Assembly (NCBI RefSeq): GCF_021462405.1
Contig: NZ_JAKEDU010000006.1
Span: 1 to 64,000 of the forward strand
From: Thermus tengchongensis
GTDB lineage: Bacteria; Deinococcota; Deinococci; Deinococcales; Thermaceae
DNA: 64,000 nt
Direction: 5' to 3'
The notes below the pieces were generated by a model. That model worked only from the letters and a program-made list of their open reading frames with translations, was not told where the DNA came from and ran no database searches. The position numbers were made by a program, and so were the translations under genes. Of the stretch, positions 49,005-58,033 are shown piece by piece (position 1 is the stretch's first letter; every line of letters begins with the position of its first letter).

Positions 49005-49385
49005 ATGGACGACCCCCTGGCCCACCTGCCCCAGGAGCTCCTGCGGAAAGACCCCCTGGCCTACGTGGCCCGGGGGGCCCAGGCTCTACCCAAGGACCTC
49101 CGGGGAGCCTGGCTCCTAGGGGTGGTGAGCGGCTTCCTCTGGCCGGAAGCCCCGCCCCCCAAGGGCTTCTCCGCCTTCTTCCGCCGCCTGGAAGGGGCCT
49201 GGCAGGAAGCCGAAGCCTTCTTCCTGGAAACCGGTTGGGACTTCCCCGTGCTGGTGAGCGAGTGGGCAAGAAACGCCTTGGAGCCCCTGAGCCACCGCAA
49301 GGCAGCCCCTACCTACGGCCAGCTCCTGCCCCCTTACCTGAAGGGCCATCTCCTGGGGAGCACCCTGCGGCGGCGCCTGGGATGA
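49005..49385 (+). CDS. Hypothetical protein
   Basis: 126 aa, soluble and probably helical, Trp- and Pro-rich (GFLWPEAPPPKGFSAFFRRLEGAWQ). No family recognised. TAAACT lies 13 nt before the ATG. Codon use is normal for the region. Confidence 0.6.
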   Translation: MDDPLAHLPQELLRKDPLAYVARGAQALPKDLRGAWLLGVVSGFLWPEAPPPKGFSAFFRRLEGAWQEAEAFFLETGWDFPVLVSEWARNALEPLSHRKAAPTYGQLLPPYLKGHLLGSTLRRRLG

Positions 49386-49389
49386 CCCC

Positions 49390-49584
49390 TCAGTCCAGGA
49401 GCATCTGCAGCCTCACCACCCGCCAGCAGAGGCCTTGCCGCTCCAGGACCAGGCCCGAACGGGGGTCGTCCTTGTGGTAGATGAAGGCGCGGGAAAGGCC
49501 CAAGTAGCGGAGCCTCCAGTTGCGCACTTCCTCCAAGGAGGCCTGGCCGGGTTCCTTGCCCGTGCCGAGGTGCGATTTTTCCAG
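49390..49584 (-). CDS. Small conserved-looking ORF without a clear start
   Basis: 64 codons encode a plausible globular peptide: SLEEVRNWRLRYLGLSRAF, IYHKDDPRSGLVLERQG and LCWRVVRLQMLLD. Third-position G/C is high and periodic. The frame opens after a TGA with only a CTG. A GTG start at 49607 lies 3 nt after TATCCT in another frame and would join it with a 1-nt change in the AAAAA run near 49573-49578. Hence a frameshifted or wrongly sequenced small gene. Confidence 0.5.
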   Translation of the reverse strand: MEKSHLGTGKEPGQASLEEVRNWRLRYLGLSRAFIYHKDDPRSGLVLERQGLCWRVVRLQMLLD

Positions 49585-49635
49585 TCAAGGCAGGGCCGCG
49601 AACGCACTGCAGGATAGGCTCCTTGGGTGGGGGCT

Positions 49636-50517
49636 TCAAAGAATCCGCTTGCCCAAGAGGCTCAGGGCCAGACCCACCATCATCTCCGCGGTCCTGTTCT
49701 TCTCGTCCAGGATGGGGTTCACCTCCACCAGGTCCAGGCTCCGCACCCGGCCCGACTGGGCCAGGATCTCCATGAGGAGGTGCGCCTCCCGGTAGGAAAG
49801 GCCCCCGGGAACCGGGGTCCCCACCCCAGGAGCCAGGGCAGGGTCCAGGACGTCGGCGTCCAGGGAAACATGGAGGGGCAGGCCGGCGAGCCTTTCCAAA
49901 ACCTCCTCGGCGATGCGGGCTACCCCCAAGCGGTCCACCTCGTGCATGGTGTAGACGGTAACCCCCATTTCCCGAAGAAGCCGCCTCTCCCCGGGGTCCA
50001 GGCTCCGCACCCCCATCAGGACCACCCTCTTGGGATCCACCGCCTGGAAGGCCTCTGTGAGACGGGGGTGCCCAAGCCCGCAGAGCACCGCCAGGGGCAT
50101 GCCGTGAATGTTTCCCGAAGGGCTAGTTTCCGGGGTGTTGAAGTCCGCATGGGCATCCACCCAGACCACCCCCAAGGGCTCCTTGGCCACCCCGCTCACC
50201 GAACCCATGCTCAGGGAATGGTCCCCGCCCAGCACGATGGGAAATACCCCCTCCGGCAGGGAACGGAGCCGCTCCTTGAGCTCGAGGGCCGCCTGGCGGA
50301 TCTCCTCCAGGTAGTTCTGCCCTCCGAAGCGCAAGCCCTTTCGCTTGAGGGTTTCCGCCACCGGTACCCGCACGTCCCCCAGGTCCTCCACCGCCAAGCC
50401 CAGGGCCTCGAGCTCCTCGGCCAGGCGGGCGTAGCGCAAGGCGGAAGGCCCCATGTCCACCCCACGCCGGCCTGCGCCTAAGTCCATGGGCACACCCAGG
50501 ATGACCACCCGCTCCAT
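49636..50517 (-). CDS. rocF: Arginase
   Basis: 293 aa. Metal-binding motifs GGDHSLSMG, VWVDAHADFNTPETSPSGNIHG and SLDADVLDP. It hydrolyses arginine to ornithine and urea. The NTPETSPSGN loop favours arginase over agmatinase. ATG at 50517 is 7 nt after TAGCAT; an upstream in-frame start is unlikely. Confidence 0.92.
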   Translation of the reverse strand: MERVVILGVPMDLGAGRRGVDMGPSALRYARLAEELEALGLAVEDLGDVRVPVAETLKRKGLRFGGQNYLEEIRQAALELKERLRSLPEGVFPIVLGGDHSLSMGSVSGVAKEPLGVVWVDAHADFNTPETSPSGNIHGMPLAVLCGLGHPRLTEAFQAVDPKRVVLMGVRSLDPGERRLLREMGVTVYTMHEVDRLGVARIAEEVLERLAGLPLHVSLDADVLDPALAPGVGTPVPGGLSYREAHLLMEILAQSGRVRSLDLVEVNPILDEKNRTAEMMVGLALSLLGKRIL

Positions 50518-50524
50518 GGGGGGC

Positions 50525-50530
50525 ATGCTA
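50525..50530 (-). promoter_or_regulatory. Leaderless -10 box of the arginase gene
   Basis: TAGCAT on the minus strand, 7 nt before the ATG at 50517. Confidence 0.5.
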
Positions 50531-50598
50531 GCAGAAAACCCCATGCACCGCTTGGGAACTTTATGCCTTCCCCTCTAGGAGAAAGGAGGTCGGAGCGC

Positions 50599-50604
50599 TA
50601 TACT
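50599..50604 (+). promoter_or_regulatory. -10 box of yceD-rpmF
   Basis: TATACT, then TAGAAGG and the ATG at 50612, 7 nt away. The spacer doubles as a weak ribosome site. Confidence 0.55.
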
Positions 50605-50611
50605 TAGAAGG

Positions 50612-51148
50612 ATGGAACACCGCGAGGTGGCAAGCATCAATCTGGCCCGCCTCTTGCGGGAAGGAGGCACGGCCCGCGCCGCAGGCGTGGTGCGGGAGGC
50701 CTTTCGGGTAGGCGAGGAGCGCTTCCCCTTGGAAGGCGAAGCCACCTGGAAGGTGGCGGTTTCCGCGGTGGGGGGGGATGAGTACTGGCTTTCAGGTGAG
50801 GTGGAGGGCGTGGTCCTCATGGAGTGCCGCCGCTGCCTCAAGCCCACCCCCACTCCCATCCACGCCCACTTCCAGCACCTCCTCCGCTACCAGCAGGGCC
50901 TAAGTGAGGTGGTCTTCCACGAGGAGGCGGAGGAGGAGTACTACGCCTTTGGCGAACCCGACCTAGACCTTCTTCCCTTCCTCACCGAGGCCTTTGTCAC
51001 GGAGATGCCCTACACCGTCCTCTGCCAGGAAGGGTGCAAGGGCCTCTGCCCGGTGTGCGGGGCGGACCGCAACCTGGTGGACTGCGGCCACGAGCCGGAG
51101 GTCCACCACCCCTTCCTCGGCCTTAAGGACCTCCTTCCCGAACTCTAG
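50612..51148 (+). CDS. yceD: YceD/DUF177 large-ribosomal-RNA accumulation protein
   Basis: 178 aa. Zinc-type Cys pairs in MECRRCLKP and CQEGCKGLCPVCG, followed by the conserved DCGHEPE...HPFLGLKDLL. YceD acts in 23S rRNA accumulation and is almost always next to rpmF, as here. Confidence 0.92.
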   Translation: MEHREVASINLARLLREGGTARAAGVVREAFRVGEERFPLEGEATWKVAVSAVGGDEYWLSGEVEGVVLMECRRCLKPTPTPIHAHFQHLLRYQQGLSEVVFHEEAEEEYYAFGEPDLDLLPFLTEAFVTEMPYTVLCQEGCKGLCPVCGADRNLVDCGHEPEVHHPFLGLKDLLPEL

Positions 51149-51206
51149 CGGGTCTGCTATACTACCAGGGGTTTAGCGGGGGCCAAGCCCCCCTGGAGGA
51201 CTGGAG

Positions 51207-51389
51207 ATGGCCAAGCACCCTGTACCCAAGAAGAAAACCTCTAAGGCGCGGCGCGATGCCCGTAGGAGCCACCACGCCCTGACCCCCCCAACCCTGGTTC
51301 CCTGCCCCGAGTGCAAGGTGATGAAGCCCCCGCACACCGTCTGCCCGGAGTGCGGCTACTACGACGGGCGCAAGGTTCTAGAAGTCTAG
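51207..51389 (+). CDS. rpmF: 50S ribosomal protein L32
   Basis: 60 aa. [21 protein letters not shown]-terminus and a zinc ribbon with CPEC...CPEC. It sits in the peptide-exit region of the large subunit. GGAGGACTGGAG precedes the ATG; a terminator follows. Confidence 0.97.
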   Translation: MAKHPVPKKKTSKARRDARRSHHALTPPTLVPCPECKVMKPPHTVCPECGYYDGRKVLEV

Positions 51390-51404
51390 ACCAGGTCAAC
51401 ATAA

Positions 51405-51435
51405 GGGGCCCCGGAACCTGGGGCCTCAACCTTTT
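51405..51435 (+). terminator. Terminator after rpmF
   Basis: GGCCCC-GGAACCT-GGGGCC followed by TCAACCTTTTT. Lies just before the fabH -10 box. Confidence 0.75.
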
Positions 51436-51449
51436 TCACTGCCAGTGGG

Positions 51450-51455
51450 TATAGT
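51450..51455 (+). promoter_or_regulatory. Leaderless -10 box of fabH
   Basis: TATAGT ends 7 nt before the ATG at 51463. Confidence 0.55.
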
Positions 51456-51462
51456 GGTGCCC

Positions 51463-52446
51463 ATGACGGGAGGTCAGGCACCAGGCATCCTGGCCCTGGG
51501 GGCTTACGTCCCCGAGAGGGTCATGAAGAACGAGGAATTTGAGGCCTATCTGGACACCTCCGACGAGTGGATTGTGACCCGCACGGGCATAAGGGAAAGG
51601 CGCATCGCCGCGGAGGACGAGTACACCTCGGACCTGGCCTTTAAGGCGGTGGAGGACCTGCTTAAACGCCACCCGGGGGCCCTCGAGGGGGTGGACGGGG
51701 TCATCGTGGCCACCAACACCCCGGACGCCCTCTTCCCCGACACCGCCGCCTTGGTCCAGGCCCGCTTCGGCATCCAGGGCTTTGCCTACGACCTGTTGGC
51801 GGGTTGCCCGGGCTGGCTTTACGCCCTGGCCCAGGCCCACGCCATGGTGGCGGCGGGGCTGGCCCGCAAGGTGCTGGTGGTGGGGGCGGAGGCGCTTTCC
51901 AAGATCCTAGACTGGAACGACCGGGCCACCGCGGTCCTCTTCGGGGACGCGGGGGGCGCGGCGGTGGTGGGGCGGGTGCGGGAGGGCTTCGGCTTCCGCT
52001 CCTTTGTCCTGGGAGCGGACGGCACCGGGGCCAAGGAGCTCTACCACGCCTGCGTGGCCCCCAGACTTCCCGACGGGACCTCCATGCGCAACCGCCTCCA
52101 CATGAACGGGCGAGAGGTCTTCAAGTTCGCCGTGCGGGTGATGAACACCGCCACCCTCGAGGCCATAGAAAAAGCTGGCCTCACCCCGGAGGACATCAAG
52201 GTCTTCGTACCCCACCAGGCCAACCTGCGTATCATCGACGCCGCCCGGGAACGCCTGGGCCTGCCCTGGGAGCGGGTGGTGGTGAACGTGGACCGCTACG
52301 GCAACACCTCCACCGCCTCCATCCCCCTGGCCCTCAAGGAGGCGGTGGACGCGGGACGCATTCAAGAAGGCGACCACGTGCTTCTGGTGTCCTTCGGAGC
52401 CGGCCTCACGTGGGCCGCCGCCGTCCTCACCTGGGGAGGGGCCTGA
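51463..52446 (+). CDS. fabH: 3-oxoacyl-ACP synthase III
   Basis: 327 aa. Starts fatty acid synthesis by condensing acyl-CoA with malonyl-ACP. Catalytic Cys115 (DLLAGCPGWLYAL), His in VFVPHQANLRII and Asn in YGNTSTASIP. The branched fatty acids of Thermus imply branched acyl-CoA primers. Start MTGGQAPGIL chosen by the -10 box. Overlaps fabD (TGATG). Confidence 0.96.
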   Translation: MTGGQAPGILALGAYVPERVMKNEEFEAYLDTSDEWIVTRTGIRERRIAAEDEYTSDLAFKAVEDLLKRHPGALEGVDGVIVATNTPDALFPDTAALVQARFGIQGFAYDLLAGCPGWLYALAQAHAMVAAGLARKVLVVGAEALSKILDWNDRATAVLFGDAGGAAVVGRVREGFGFRSFVLGADGTGAKELYHACVAPRLPDGTSMRNRLHMNGREVFKFAVRVMNTATLEAIEKAGLTPEDIKVFVPHQANLRIIDAARERLGLPWERVVVNVDRYGNTSTASIPLALKEAVDAGRIQEGDHVLLVSFGAGLTWAAAVLTWGGA

Positions 52447-53363
52447 TGTACGCCGCGCTTTTCCCCGGCCAGGGCTCGCAAAAGGTGGGCATGGGGCAGG
52501 CCCTTTACGAGGCCTTTCCTGCCGCCCGAGAGGTGCTGGACCGGGCCGAGGCCGCCCTGCCGGGCCTGCAAAAGCTCATGTGGGAAGGCCCCGAGGAGGC
52601 CCTTACCCTCACGGAAAACCAGCAGCCCGCCCTCCTGGCGGTGGGCTACGCCGCCTACCGGGCCTTCCTGGCGGAAGGGGGGAAGGAACCCACCCTGGCC
52701 GCCGGGCACTCCCTGGGGGAATGGACCGCCCACGTGGCCGCGGGCACCCTGGAGCTGGAGGATGCCCTAAGGCTGGTGCGCCTCCGGGGCCGGTACATGC
52801 AGGAGGCCGTGCCCCCTGGGGAAGGGGCCATGGCCGCGGTCCTCAAGCTCCCTCTGGAAGCTATCCAAGAAGCTTTGGAGGGGTTAGAGGGGGTGGAGAT
52901 CGCCAACCTCAACAGCCCCGAGCAGACGGTGATCTCCGGCAGGAAGGAGGCGGTGGAGCAGGCGGCAGAAAGGCTGAAGGCAAGGCGGGCCCGCATCGTC
53001 TTCCTGCCCGTTTCCGCCCCCTTCCACTCCTCCCTCATGGCCCCGGCCCGGGAGCGCCTGGCCCAGGATCTGGCCCAGGTAACCCTGAGGAAGCCCCGCT
53101 TCCCCGTCTACGCCAACGTGACCGCTAGGCCCGAGGAGGACCCCGGCCGTATCCGTGAGCTTCTCCTGGAACAGATCACCGCCCCCGTGCGCTGGGTGGA
53201 AATTATCTTGGACATGGAAAGGCGGGGCCTAAGGCGCTTCCTGGAGTTCGGAAGCGGGGAGGTGCTCAAAGGCCTCGTGGCCCGCACCTTGAAGGAGGCC
53301 CAAGCCCTTTCCGTGGGGGACCCGGAAGGGGTAAGGAAGGCGTTGGAGGTGGAGGATGCGTAA
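52446..53363 (+). CDS. fabD: Malonyl CoA-ACP transacylase
   Basis: 305 aa. [14 protein letters not shown] at the N-terminus, nucleophile Ser in [16 protein letters not shown], and catalytic His in [10 protein letters not shown]. Loads malonyl groups on ACP. Overlaps both neighbours. Confidence 0.96.
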   Translation: MYAALFPGQGSQKVGMGQALYEAFPAAREVLDRAEAALPGLQKLMWEGPEEALTLTENQQPALLAVGYAAYRAFLAEGGKEPTLAAGHSLGEWTAHVAAGTLELEDALRLVRLRGRYMQEAVPPGEGAMAAVLKLPLEAIQEALEGLEGVEIANLNSPEQTVISGRKEAVEQAAERLKARRARIVFLPVSAPFHSSLMAPARERLAQDLAQVTLRKPRFPVYANVTARPEEDPGRIRELLLEQITAPVRWVEIILDMERRGLRRFLEFGSGEVLKGLVARTLKEAQALSVGDPEGVRKALEVEDA

Positions 53364-54093
53364 GGCACTGGTGACGGGGGCCAGCCGGGGCATCGGCCGG
53401 GCCATTGCCCTCAGGCTGGCCAAGGAAGGCTACGCCCTGGTGATCCACTACGGGCAGAACCGGGAGAAGGCGGAGGAGGTGGCCGAGGAGACCCGGAGGC
53501 TGGGAAGCCCCTTGGTGGGGGTTCTGGGGGCCAACCTCCTGGAGGCGGAGGCGGCCAGCGCCCTGGTCCACGGGGCGGCAGAGATCCTGGGAGGGCTGGA
53601 CACCCTGGTCAATAACGCCGGCATCACCCGGGATACCCTCCTTGTGCGCATGAAGGACGAGGACTGGGAAGCGGTATTGGAGGCCAACCTCTCCGCCGTC
53701 TTCCGCACTACCCGAGAGGCCATCAAGCTCATGATGAAGGCCCGCTTCGGGCGCATCGTGAACATCACCAGCGTGGTGGGCCTCCTCGGTAACCCCGGCC
53801 AGGCCAACTACGTGGCCTCCAAGGCGGGGCTCATCGGCTTCACCCGGGCGGTGGCCAAGGAGTACGCCGCCCGGGGGATCACGGTGAACGCCGTGGCCCC
53901 AGGCTTCATCGAGACGGAGATGACGGAGAAGCTCCCGCCGGAGGTGCGGGAAGCCTACCTGAAAAGCATCCCCGCAGGCCGCTTCGGCCGGCCCGAGGAC
54001 GTGGCCGAAGCGGTGGCCTTCTTGGTCTCCGAGGCCGCGGGCTACATCACCGGTCAGACCCTGTGCGTGGACGGGGGGCTTACCCCGCACTAA
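53356..54093 (+). CDS. fabG: 3-oxoacyl-ACP reductase
   Basis: 245 aa [19 protein letters not shown] (NADPH), [11 protein letters not shown], catalytic Ser in NITSVVGL and YVASK (Tyr/Lys), and PGFIETEMT. Reduces 3-oxoacyl-ACP. Confidence 0.96.
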   Translation: MRKALVTGASRGIGRAIALRLAKEGYALVIHYGQNREKAEEVAEETRRLGSPLVGVLGANLLEAEAASALVHGAAEILGGLDTLVNNAGITRDTLLVRMKDEDWEAVLEANLSAVFRTTREAIKLMMKARFGRIVNITSVVGLLGNPGQANYVASKAGLIGFTRAVAKEYAARGITVNAVAPGFIETEMTEKLPPEVREAYLKSIPAGRFGRPEDVAEAVAFLVSEAAGYITGQTLCVDGGLTPH

Positions 54094-54115
54094 GGCCCCC
54101 GATGAAGGTGCGTGG

Positions 54116-54121
54116 TACAAT
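54116..54121 (+). promoter_or_regulatory. acpP promoter -10
   Basis: TACAAT, 17 nt before the acpP ATG, leaving room for the ribosome site GGGGGAGG. Would allow extra acpP transcription inside the fab run. Confidence 0.55.
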
Positions 54122-54138
54122 CCCAGGGGGAGGTTTCC

Positions 54139-54381
54139 ATGACGGAGCAGGAAATCTTTGAAAAGGTCAAGGCGGTTATCGCGGACAAGCTCTCCGTGGA
54201 GCCCGAGAAGATCACCCTCGAGGCCCGCTTCATCGAGGACCTGGGCGCTGACAGCCTGGACACCGTGGAGCTCATCATGGGCCTGGAGGACGAGTTCGGC
54301 CTGGAGATCTCCGACGAGGACGCGGAGAAGATCCGCACCGTCAAGGACGCGGTGGCCTACATCCAGAGCAAGCTGGGCTAA
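54139..54381 (+). CDS. acpP: Acyl carrier protein
   Basis: 80 aa, very acidic. Phosphopantetheine Ser in [12 protein letters not shown]. Start [10 protein letters not shown] at 54139 after GGGGGAGG. A terminator follows. Confidence 0.97.
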   Translation: MTEQEIFEKVKAVIADKLSVEPEKITLEARFIEDLGADSLDTVELIMGLEDEFGLEISDEDAEKIRTVKDAVAYIQSKLG

Positions 54382-54394
54382 AGCCCTCGGGGTG

Positions 54395-54425
54395 AGCGGG
54401 GCACCCAGGTGCCCCGCTTTCTCCT
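54395..54425 (+). terminator. Terminator after acpP
   Basis: AGCGGGGCACC-CA-GGTGCCCCGCT followed by TTCTCCTTT. Confidence 0.82.
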
Positions 54426-54437
54426 TTGGGAGCAAGG

Positions 54438-54443
54438 TATACT
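54438..54443 (+). promoter_or_regulatory. Leaderless -10 box of fabF
   Basis: TATACT ends 6 nt before the ATG at 54450. Confidence 0.55.
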
Positions 54444-54449
54444 ACCCCC

Positions 54450-55676
54450 ATGCGACGCGTGGTCGTCACCGGCCTCGGGCCCCTCACCCCCATCGGCGTG
54501 GGCGCGGAGGCCTACCACCGGGCCCAGCTGGAGGGCAAGAGCGGGGTCCGCCCCATCACCCGCTTTGACGCCTCGGCCCTTCCCGTGCGTATCGCCGCCG
54601 AGGTGGATGTGAACCCCGAGGACTACCTGGACAAGAAGGAGCTCAGGCGCCTGGACCGCTTCGTCCAGTACGCCCTCATCGCCGCCGAGCTGGCCCTTAA
54701 GGACGCGGGGCTGGAGCCGAGCGCCTTAGACCCCGAGCGGGTGGGCACCCTGGTGGGCACCGGCATCGGGGGGATGGAGACCTGGGAGGCCCAGAGCAAG
54801 GTCTTCCTGGAGCGGGGCCCAAACCGCATCAGCCCCTTCTTCATCCCCATGATGATCGCCAACATGGCCTCGGCCCACATCGCCATGCGCTACGGCTTCA
54901 TGGGGCCAAGCTCCACCGCGGTCACCGCCTGCGCCACGGGTTCCGACGCCATCGGCCAAGCCTTCCGCATGGTCCAGCTAGGGGAAGCCGACGTCGTCCT
55001 GGCCGGGGGCACGGAGGCCGCCATCACCCCCATGGCCATCGGGGCCTTCGCCGTGATGCGGGCCCTTTCCACCCGGAACGAGGAGCCCACCAAGGCCAGC
55101 CGCCCCTTCACCCTCTCCCGGGACGGGTTCGTGATGGGGGAAGGGGCCGGGGTCTTGGTGCTGGAGGAGTACGAGCACGCGCGGAGGCGGGGAGCCAGGA
55201 TCTACGCCGAGGTGGTGGGCTTTGGCCGGAGCGCCGACGCCCACCACATCACCGAGCCTCACCCCGAGGGGAAAGGGGCCGCTTTGGCCATGCGCCGGGC
55301 CCTAAGGGACGCCCAGGTGAACCCCGAGGAGGTGGGCTACATCAACGCCCACGGCACCTCCACCCCCGTGGGGGATCGGGCGGAGGTCTTGGCCATCAAG
55401 AAGGTCTTTGGGGAGCATGCCAAGAGGCTCATGGTCTCCAGCACCAAGAGCATGATCGGCCACCTCCTGGGAGCCGCTGGGGCGGTAGAGGCCATCGCCA
55501 CGGTGCAGGCCATCTACCACGGGGTCATCCCCCCCACCATCAACCTGGAAGACCCCGACCCCGAGCTGGACCTGGACTTCGTGCCTGAGCCGAGGGAGGC
55601 CAAGGTAGCGTACGCCCTCTCCAACTCCTTCGCCTTCGGCGGGCAGAACGCCGTCCTCCTCTTCCGGCGGGTTTAG
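54450..55676 (+). CDS. fabF: 3-oxoacyl-ACP synthase II
   Basis: 408 aa. Catalytic Cys in [14 protein letters not shown], His residues in [11 protein letters not shown] and [15 protein letters not shown]. Elongates acyl-ACP. Start [10 protein letters not shown] chosen by family alignment and the -10 box. dgt follows after 1 nt. Confidence 0.96.
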   Translation: MRRVVVTGLGPLTPIGVGAEAYHRAQLEGKSGVRPITRFDASALPVRIAAEVDVNPEDYLDKKELRRLDRFVQYALIAAELALKDAGLEPSALDPERVGTLVGTGIGGMETWEAQSKVFLERGPNRISPFFIPMMIANMASAHIAMRYGFMGPSSTAVTACATGSDAIGQAFRMVQLGEADVVLAGGTEAAITPMAIGAFAVMRALSTRNEEPTKASRPFTLSRDGFVMGEGAGVLVLEEYEHARRRGARIYAEVVGFGRSADAHHITEPHPEGKGAALAMRRALRDAQVNPEEVGYINAHGTSTPVGDRAEVLAIKKVFGEHAKRLMVSSTKSMIGHLLGAAGAVEAIATVQAIYHGVIPPTINLEDPDPELDLDFVPEPREAKVAYALSNSFAFGGQNAVLLFRRV

Positions 55677-55677
55677 G

Positions 55678-56808
55678 ATGCTCTTCCCCCGGGAGCGGCT
55701 TTTGGAACTGGAGGCGGAAAGGCTCGCCCCCTATGCCCAAAAGGCCAAGGACACCCGGGGGCGGGAGCACCTCGAGCCCGAGTCGGCCTACCGCACCCCC
55801 TACCAGAAGGACCGGGACCGCATCCTGCACACCACTGCCTTCCGCCGCCTGGAGTACAAGACCCAGGTCTTCCCCAACTGGGCGGGGGACTACTACCGCA
55901 CCCGCCTCACCCACACCCTCGAGGTGGTCCAGGTGGCCCGCTCCATCGCCCGCGCCCTGGGCCTCAACGAGGACCTCACCGAGGCCATCGCCCTCTCCCA
56001 CGACCTGGGCCACCCCCCCTTTGGCCACACGGGGGAGAAGGTTCTAAACGAGCTCATGCGGGACCACGGGGGGTTTGAGCACAACGCCCAGGCCCTGCGC
56101 ATCCTTACCCAGCTGGAGGAGCGCTACCCCGGCTTCAAGGGCTTGAACCTCACCTACGAGGTGCGGGAGGGCATCGCCACCCACGAGGCCGCCTACGCCC
56201 CCGGCTTCAAGCCGGAGTACCCGGGGAGGGGCACCCTCGAGGCCCAGGTGGTGGACCTCTCGGACGCCATCGCCTACGCCGCCCACGACCTGGACGACGG
56301 GCTCCGCAGCGGCCTCCTCCAGCCCAAGGAGCTTTCGGAAGTGACCTTTCTGCAGGACCTGGCCCGGGAAGAGGGTTTGGACCTCCTCCGCTTCAGCGAG
56401 CTCTCCCGCCGCATCCTGGTGCGCCAGGTGCTGGGCTTCCTCATCACCGCCGCCATCGAAGCCACCCACCAGCGGGTGGAAGCCGCCGGGGTGGAAAGCG
56501 CCGAAGGGGTGCGCCAGCACCCCGAGCGCCTGGCGGCCTTGACCCCAGAGGCGGAAAAAGCCCACCGGGAGCTCAAAGCCTTCCTCCTGGAGCGGCTTTA
56601 CCGCCACCCTGAGGTCCTCCGGGAGAGGCGCAAGGCGGAAGCGGTGCTGGAGGGGCTTTTTTCCGCCTACACCCGCTACCCTGAGATCCTGCCCAGGGAG
56701 GTCCAAGCCCGGATCCCCGAGGAGGGATTGGAGCGGGCCGTGTGCGACTACATCGCCGGCATGACGGACCGGTACGCCCTCGAGGCCTACCGGAAGCTTT
56801 TTCCCTGA
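55678..56808 (+). CDS. dgt: dNTP triphosphohydrolase (dGTPase family)
   Basis: 376 aa, the length of the T. thermophilus dNTPase. HD-domain motif: His in RLTHTLEVVQV, ALSHDLGHPPFGHTGE and Asp in VVDLSDAIAYAAHDLDD. N-terminal YRTPYQKDRDRILHTTAFRRLEYKTQV is typical. Splits dNTPs to nucleoside and tripolyphosphate; the Thermus enzyme needs mixed dNTPs for activation. Confidence 0.94.
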   Translation: MLFPRERLLELEAERLAPYAQKAKDTRGREHLEPESAYRTPYQKDRDRILHTTAFRRLEYKTQVFPNWAGDYYRTRLTHTLEVVQVARSIARALGLNEDLTEAIALSHDLGHPPFGHTGEKVLNELMRDHGGFEHNAQALRILTQLEERYPGFKGLNLTYEVREGIATHEAAYAPGFKPEYPGRGTLEAQVVDLSDAIAYAAHDLDDGLRSGLLQPKELSEVTFLQDLAREEGLDLLRFSELSRRILVRQVLGFLITAAIEATHQRVEAAGVESAEGVRQHPERLAALTPEAEKAHRELKAFLLERLYRHPEVLRERRKAEAVLEGLFSAYTRYPEILPREVQARIPEEGLERAVCDYIAGMTDRYALEAYRKLFP

Positions 56809-56827
56809 AACCCCAGGGGGCGAGGGA

Positions 56828-56833
56828 TAAAAT
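56828..56833 (+). promoter_or_regulatory. Leaderless -10 box of lysN
   Basis: TAAAAT ends 6 nt before the GTG at 56840. Confidence 0.55.
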
Positions 56834-56839
56834 GGGTAG

Positions 56840-58033
56840 GTGAAAACCTTGGACTGGAATACCCTTTTCGGGAAGGGCGCAGGCCGCATCCAGGCCTCCA
56901 CCATCCGCGAGCTCCTAAAGCTCACCCAGCGCCCTGGGGTCATCAGCTTCGCCGGGGGGCTTCCCGCCCCCGAGCTTTTCCCCAAGGAGGAGGCCGCCAG
57001 GAAGGCGGCGGAGATCCTTAAGGAGAAAGGCGAGGTGGCCCTGCAGTACGGGCCCACGGAGGGCTACGGGCCCCTAAGGGCCTGGGTGGCGGAGTGGATC
57101 GGGGTGAAGCCGGAAGAGGTCCTCATCACCACGGGGAGCCAGCAGGCCCTGGACCTCCTGGGGAAGGTCTTCCTGGACGAGGGAAGCCCCGTCCTCCTGG
57201 AAGCCCCCAGCTACATGGGGGCCATCCAGGCCTTCCGGGCCTACGGGCCCCGCTTCCTCACCGTGCCCGCGGGGGAGGAGGGGCCGGACCTCGAGGCCCT
57301 GGAAGCAACCCTCAAGCGGGAGCGCCCCCGCTTCCTCTACCTCATCCCCTCCTTCCAAAACCCCTCGGGGGGCCTCATGCCCCTAAGGGCCCGGAAGCGG
57401 CTTTTGGAGATGGTCATGGAGCGGGGCCTTTTGGTGGTGGAGGACGACGCCTACCGGGAGCTTTACTTCGGCGAAAGCCGCCTGCCAAGCCTCTTTGAGC
57501 TGGCCCGGGAGGCGGGCTATCCCGGGGTCATCTACCTCAGCAGCTTCTCCAAAATCCTCTCCCCCGGCCTGAGGGTGGCCTTCGCCGTGGCCCACCCCGA
57601 GGCCATCCTCAAGCTCACCCAGGCCAAGCAGGGGGTGGACCTGCACACCCCCATCCTGAACCAGATGTTGGTGCACGCCCTGGTGCAGGAAGGCTTCCCC
57701 GAGCGCCTTGAGAAGATACGGGCCACCTACCGGGCCAAGGCCGGGGCCATGCTGGCGGCCTTGGACCGGGAGATGCCCAAGGAGGTGCGCTACACCCGGC
57801 CCCAGGGGGGGATGTTCGTGTGGATGGAGCTTCCCGAAGGGCTTTCCGCAGAGGCCCTTTTCCAGCAAGCCATCGCCGAGAATGTGGCCTTCGTGCCGGG
57901 CGGGCCCTTCTTCGCAGGCGGCGGGGGGGAGAACACCCTAAGGCTCTCCTACGCCACCATGGGGCCGGAAGGGATTGTGGAAGGGGTAAGGCGGCTTGCC
58001 AAGGCCCTGAAGGGGCTACTGGCCCTGGCCTAG
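56840..58033 (+). CDS. lysN: 2-aminoadipate aminotransferase LysN
   Basis: 397 aa fold-type I PLP enzyme, same length as T. thermophilus LysN and matching it from memory. ITTGSQQALDLLGK, VVEDDAYREL, PLP Lys in LSSFSKILSPGLR and the C-terminal LRLSYATM. It serves the alpha-aminoadipate lysine route of Thermus and also accepts aromatic and branched amino acids. GTG start. Ends in an 18-bp convergent overlap with the restriction gene. Confidence 0.93.
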   Translation: MKTLDWNTLFGKGAGRIQASTIRELLKLTQRPGVISFAGGLPAPELFPKEEAARKAAEILKEKGEVALQYGPTEGYGPLRAWVAEWIGVKPEEVLITTGSQQALDLLGKVFLDEGSPVLLEAPSYMGAIQAFRAYGPRFLTVPAGEEGPDLEALEATLKRERPRFLYLIPSFQNPSGGLMPLRARKRLLEMVMERGLLVVEDDAYRELYFGESRLPSLFELAREAGYPGVIYLSSFSKILSPGLRVAFAVAHPEAILKLTQAKQGVDLHTPILNQMLVHALVQEGFPERLEKIRATYRAKAGAMLAALDREMPKEVRYTRPQGGMFVWMELPEGLSAEALFQQAIAENVAFVPGGPFFAGGGGENTLRLSYATMGPEGIVEGVRRLAKALKGLLALA

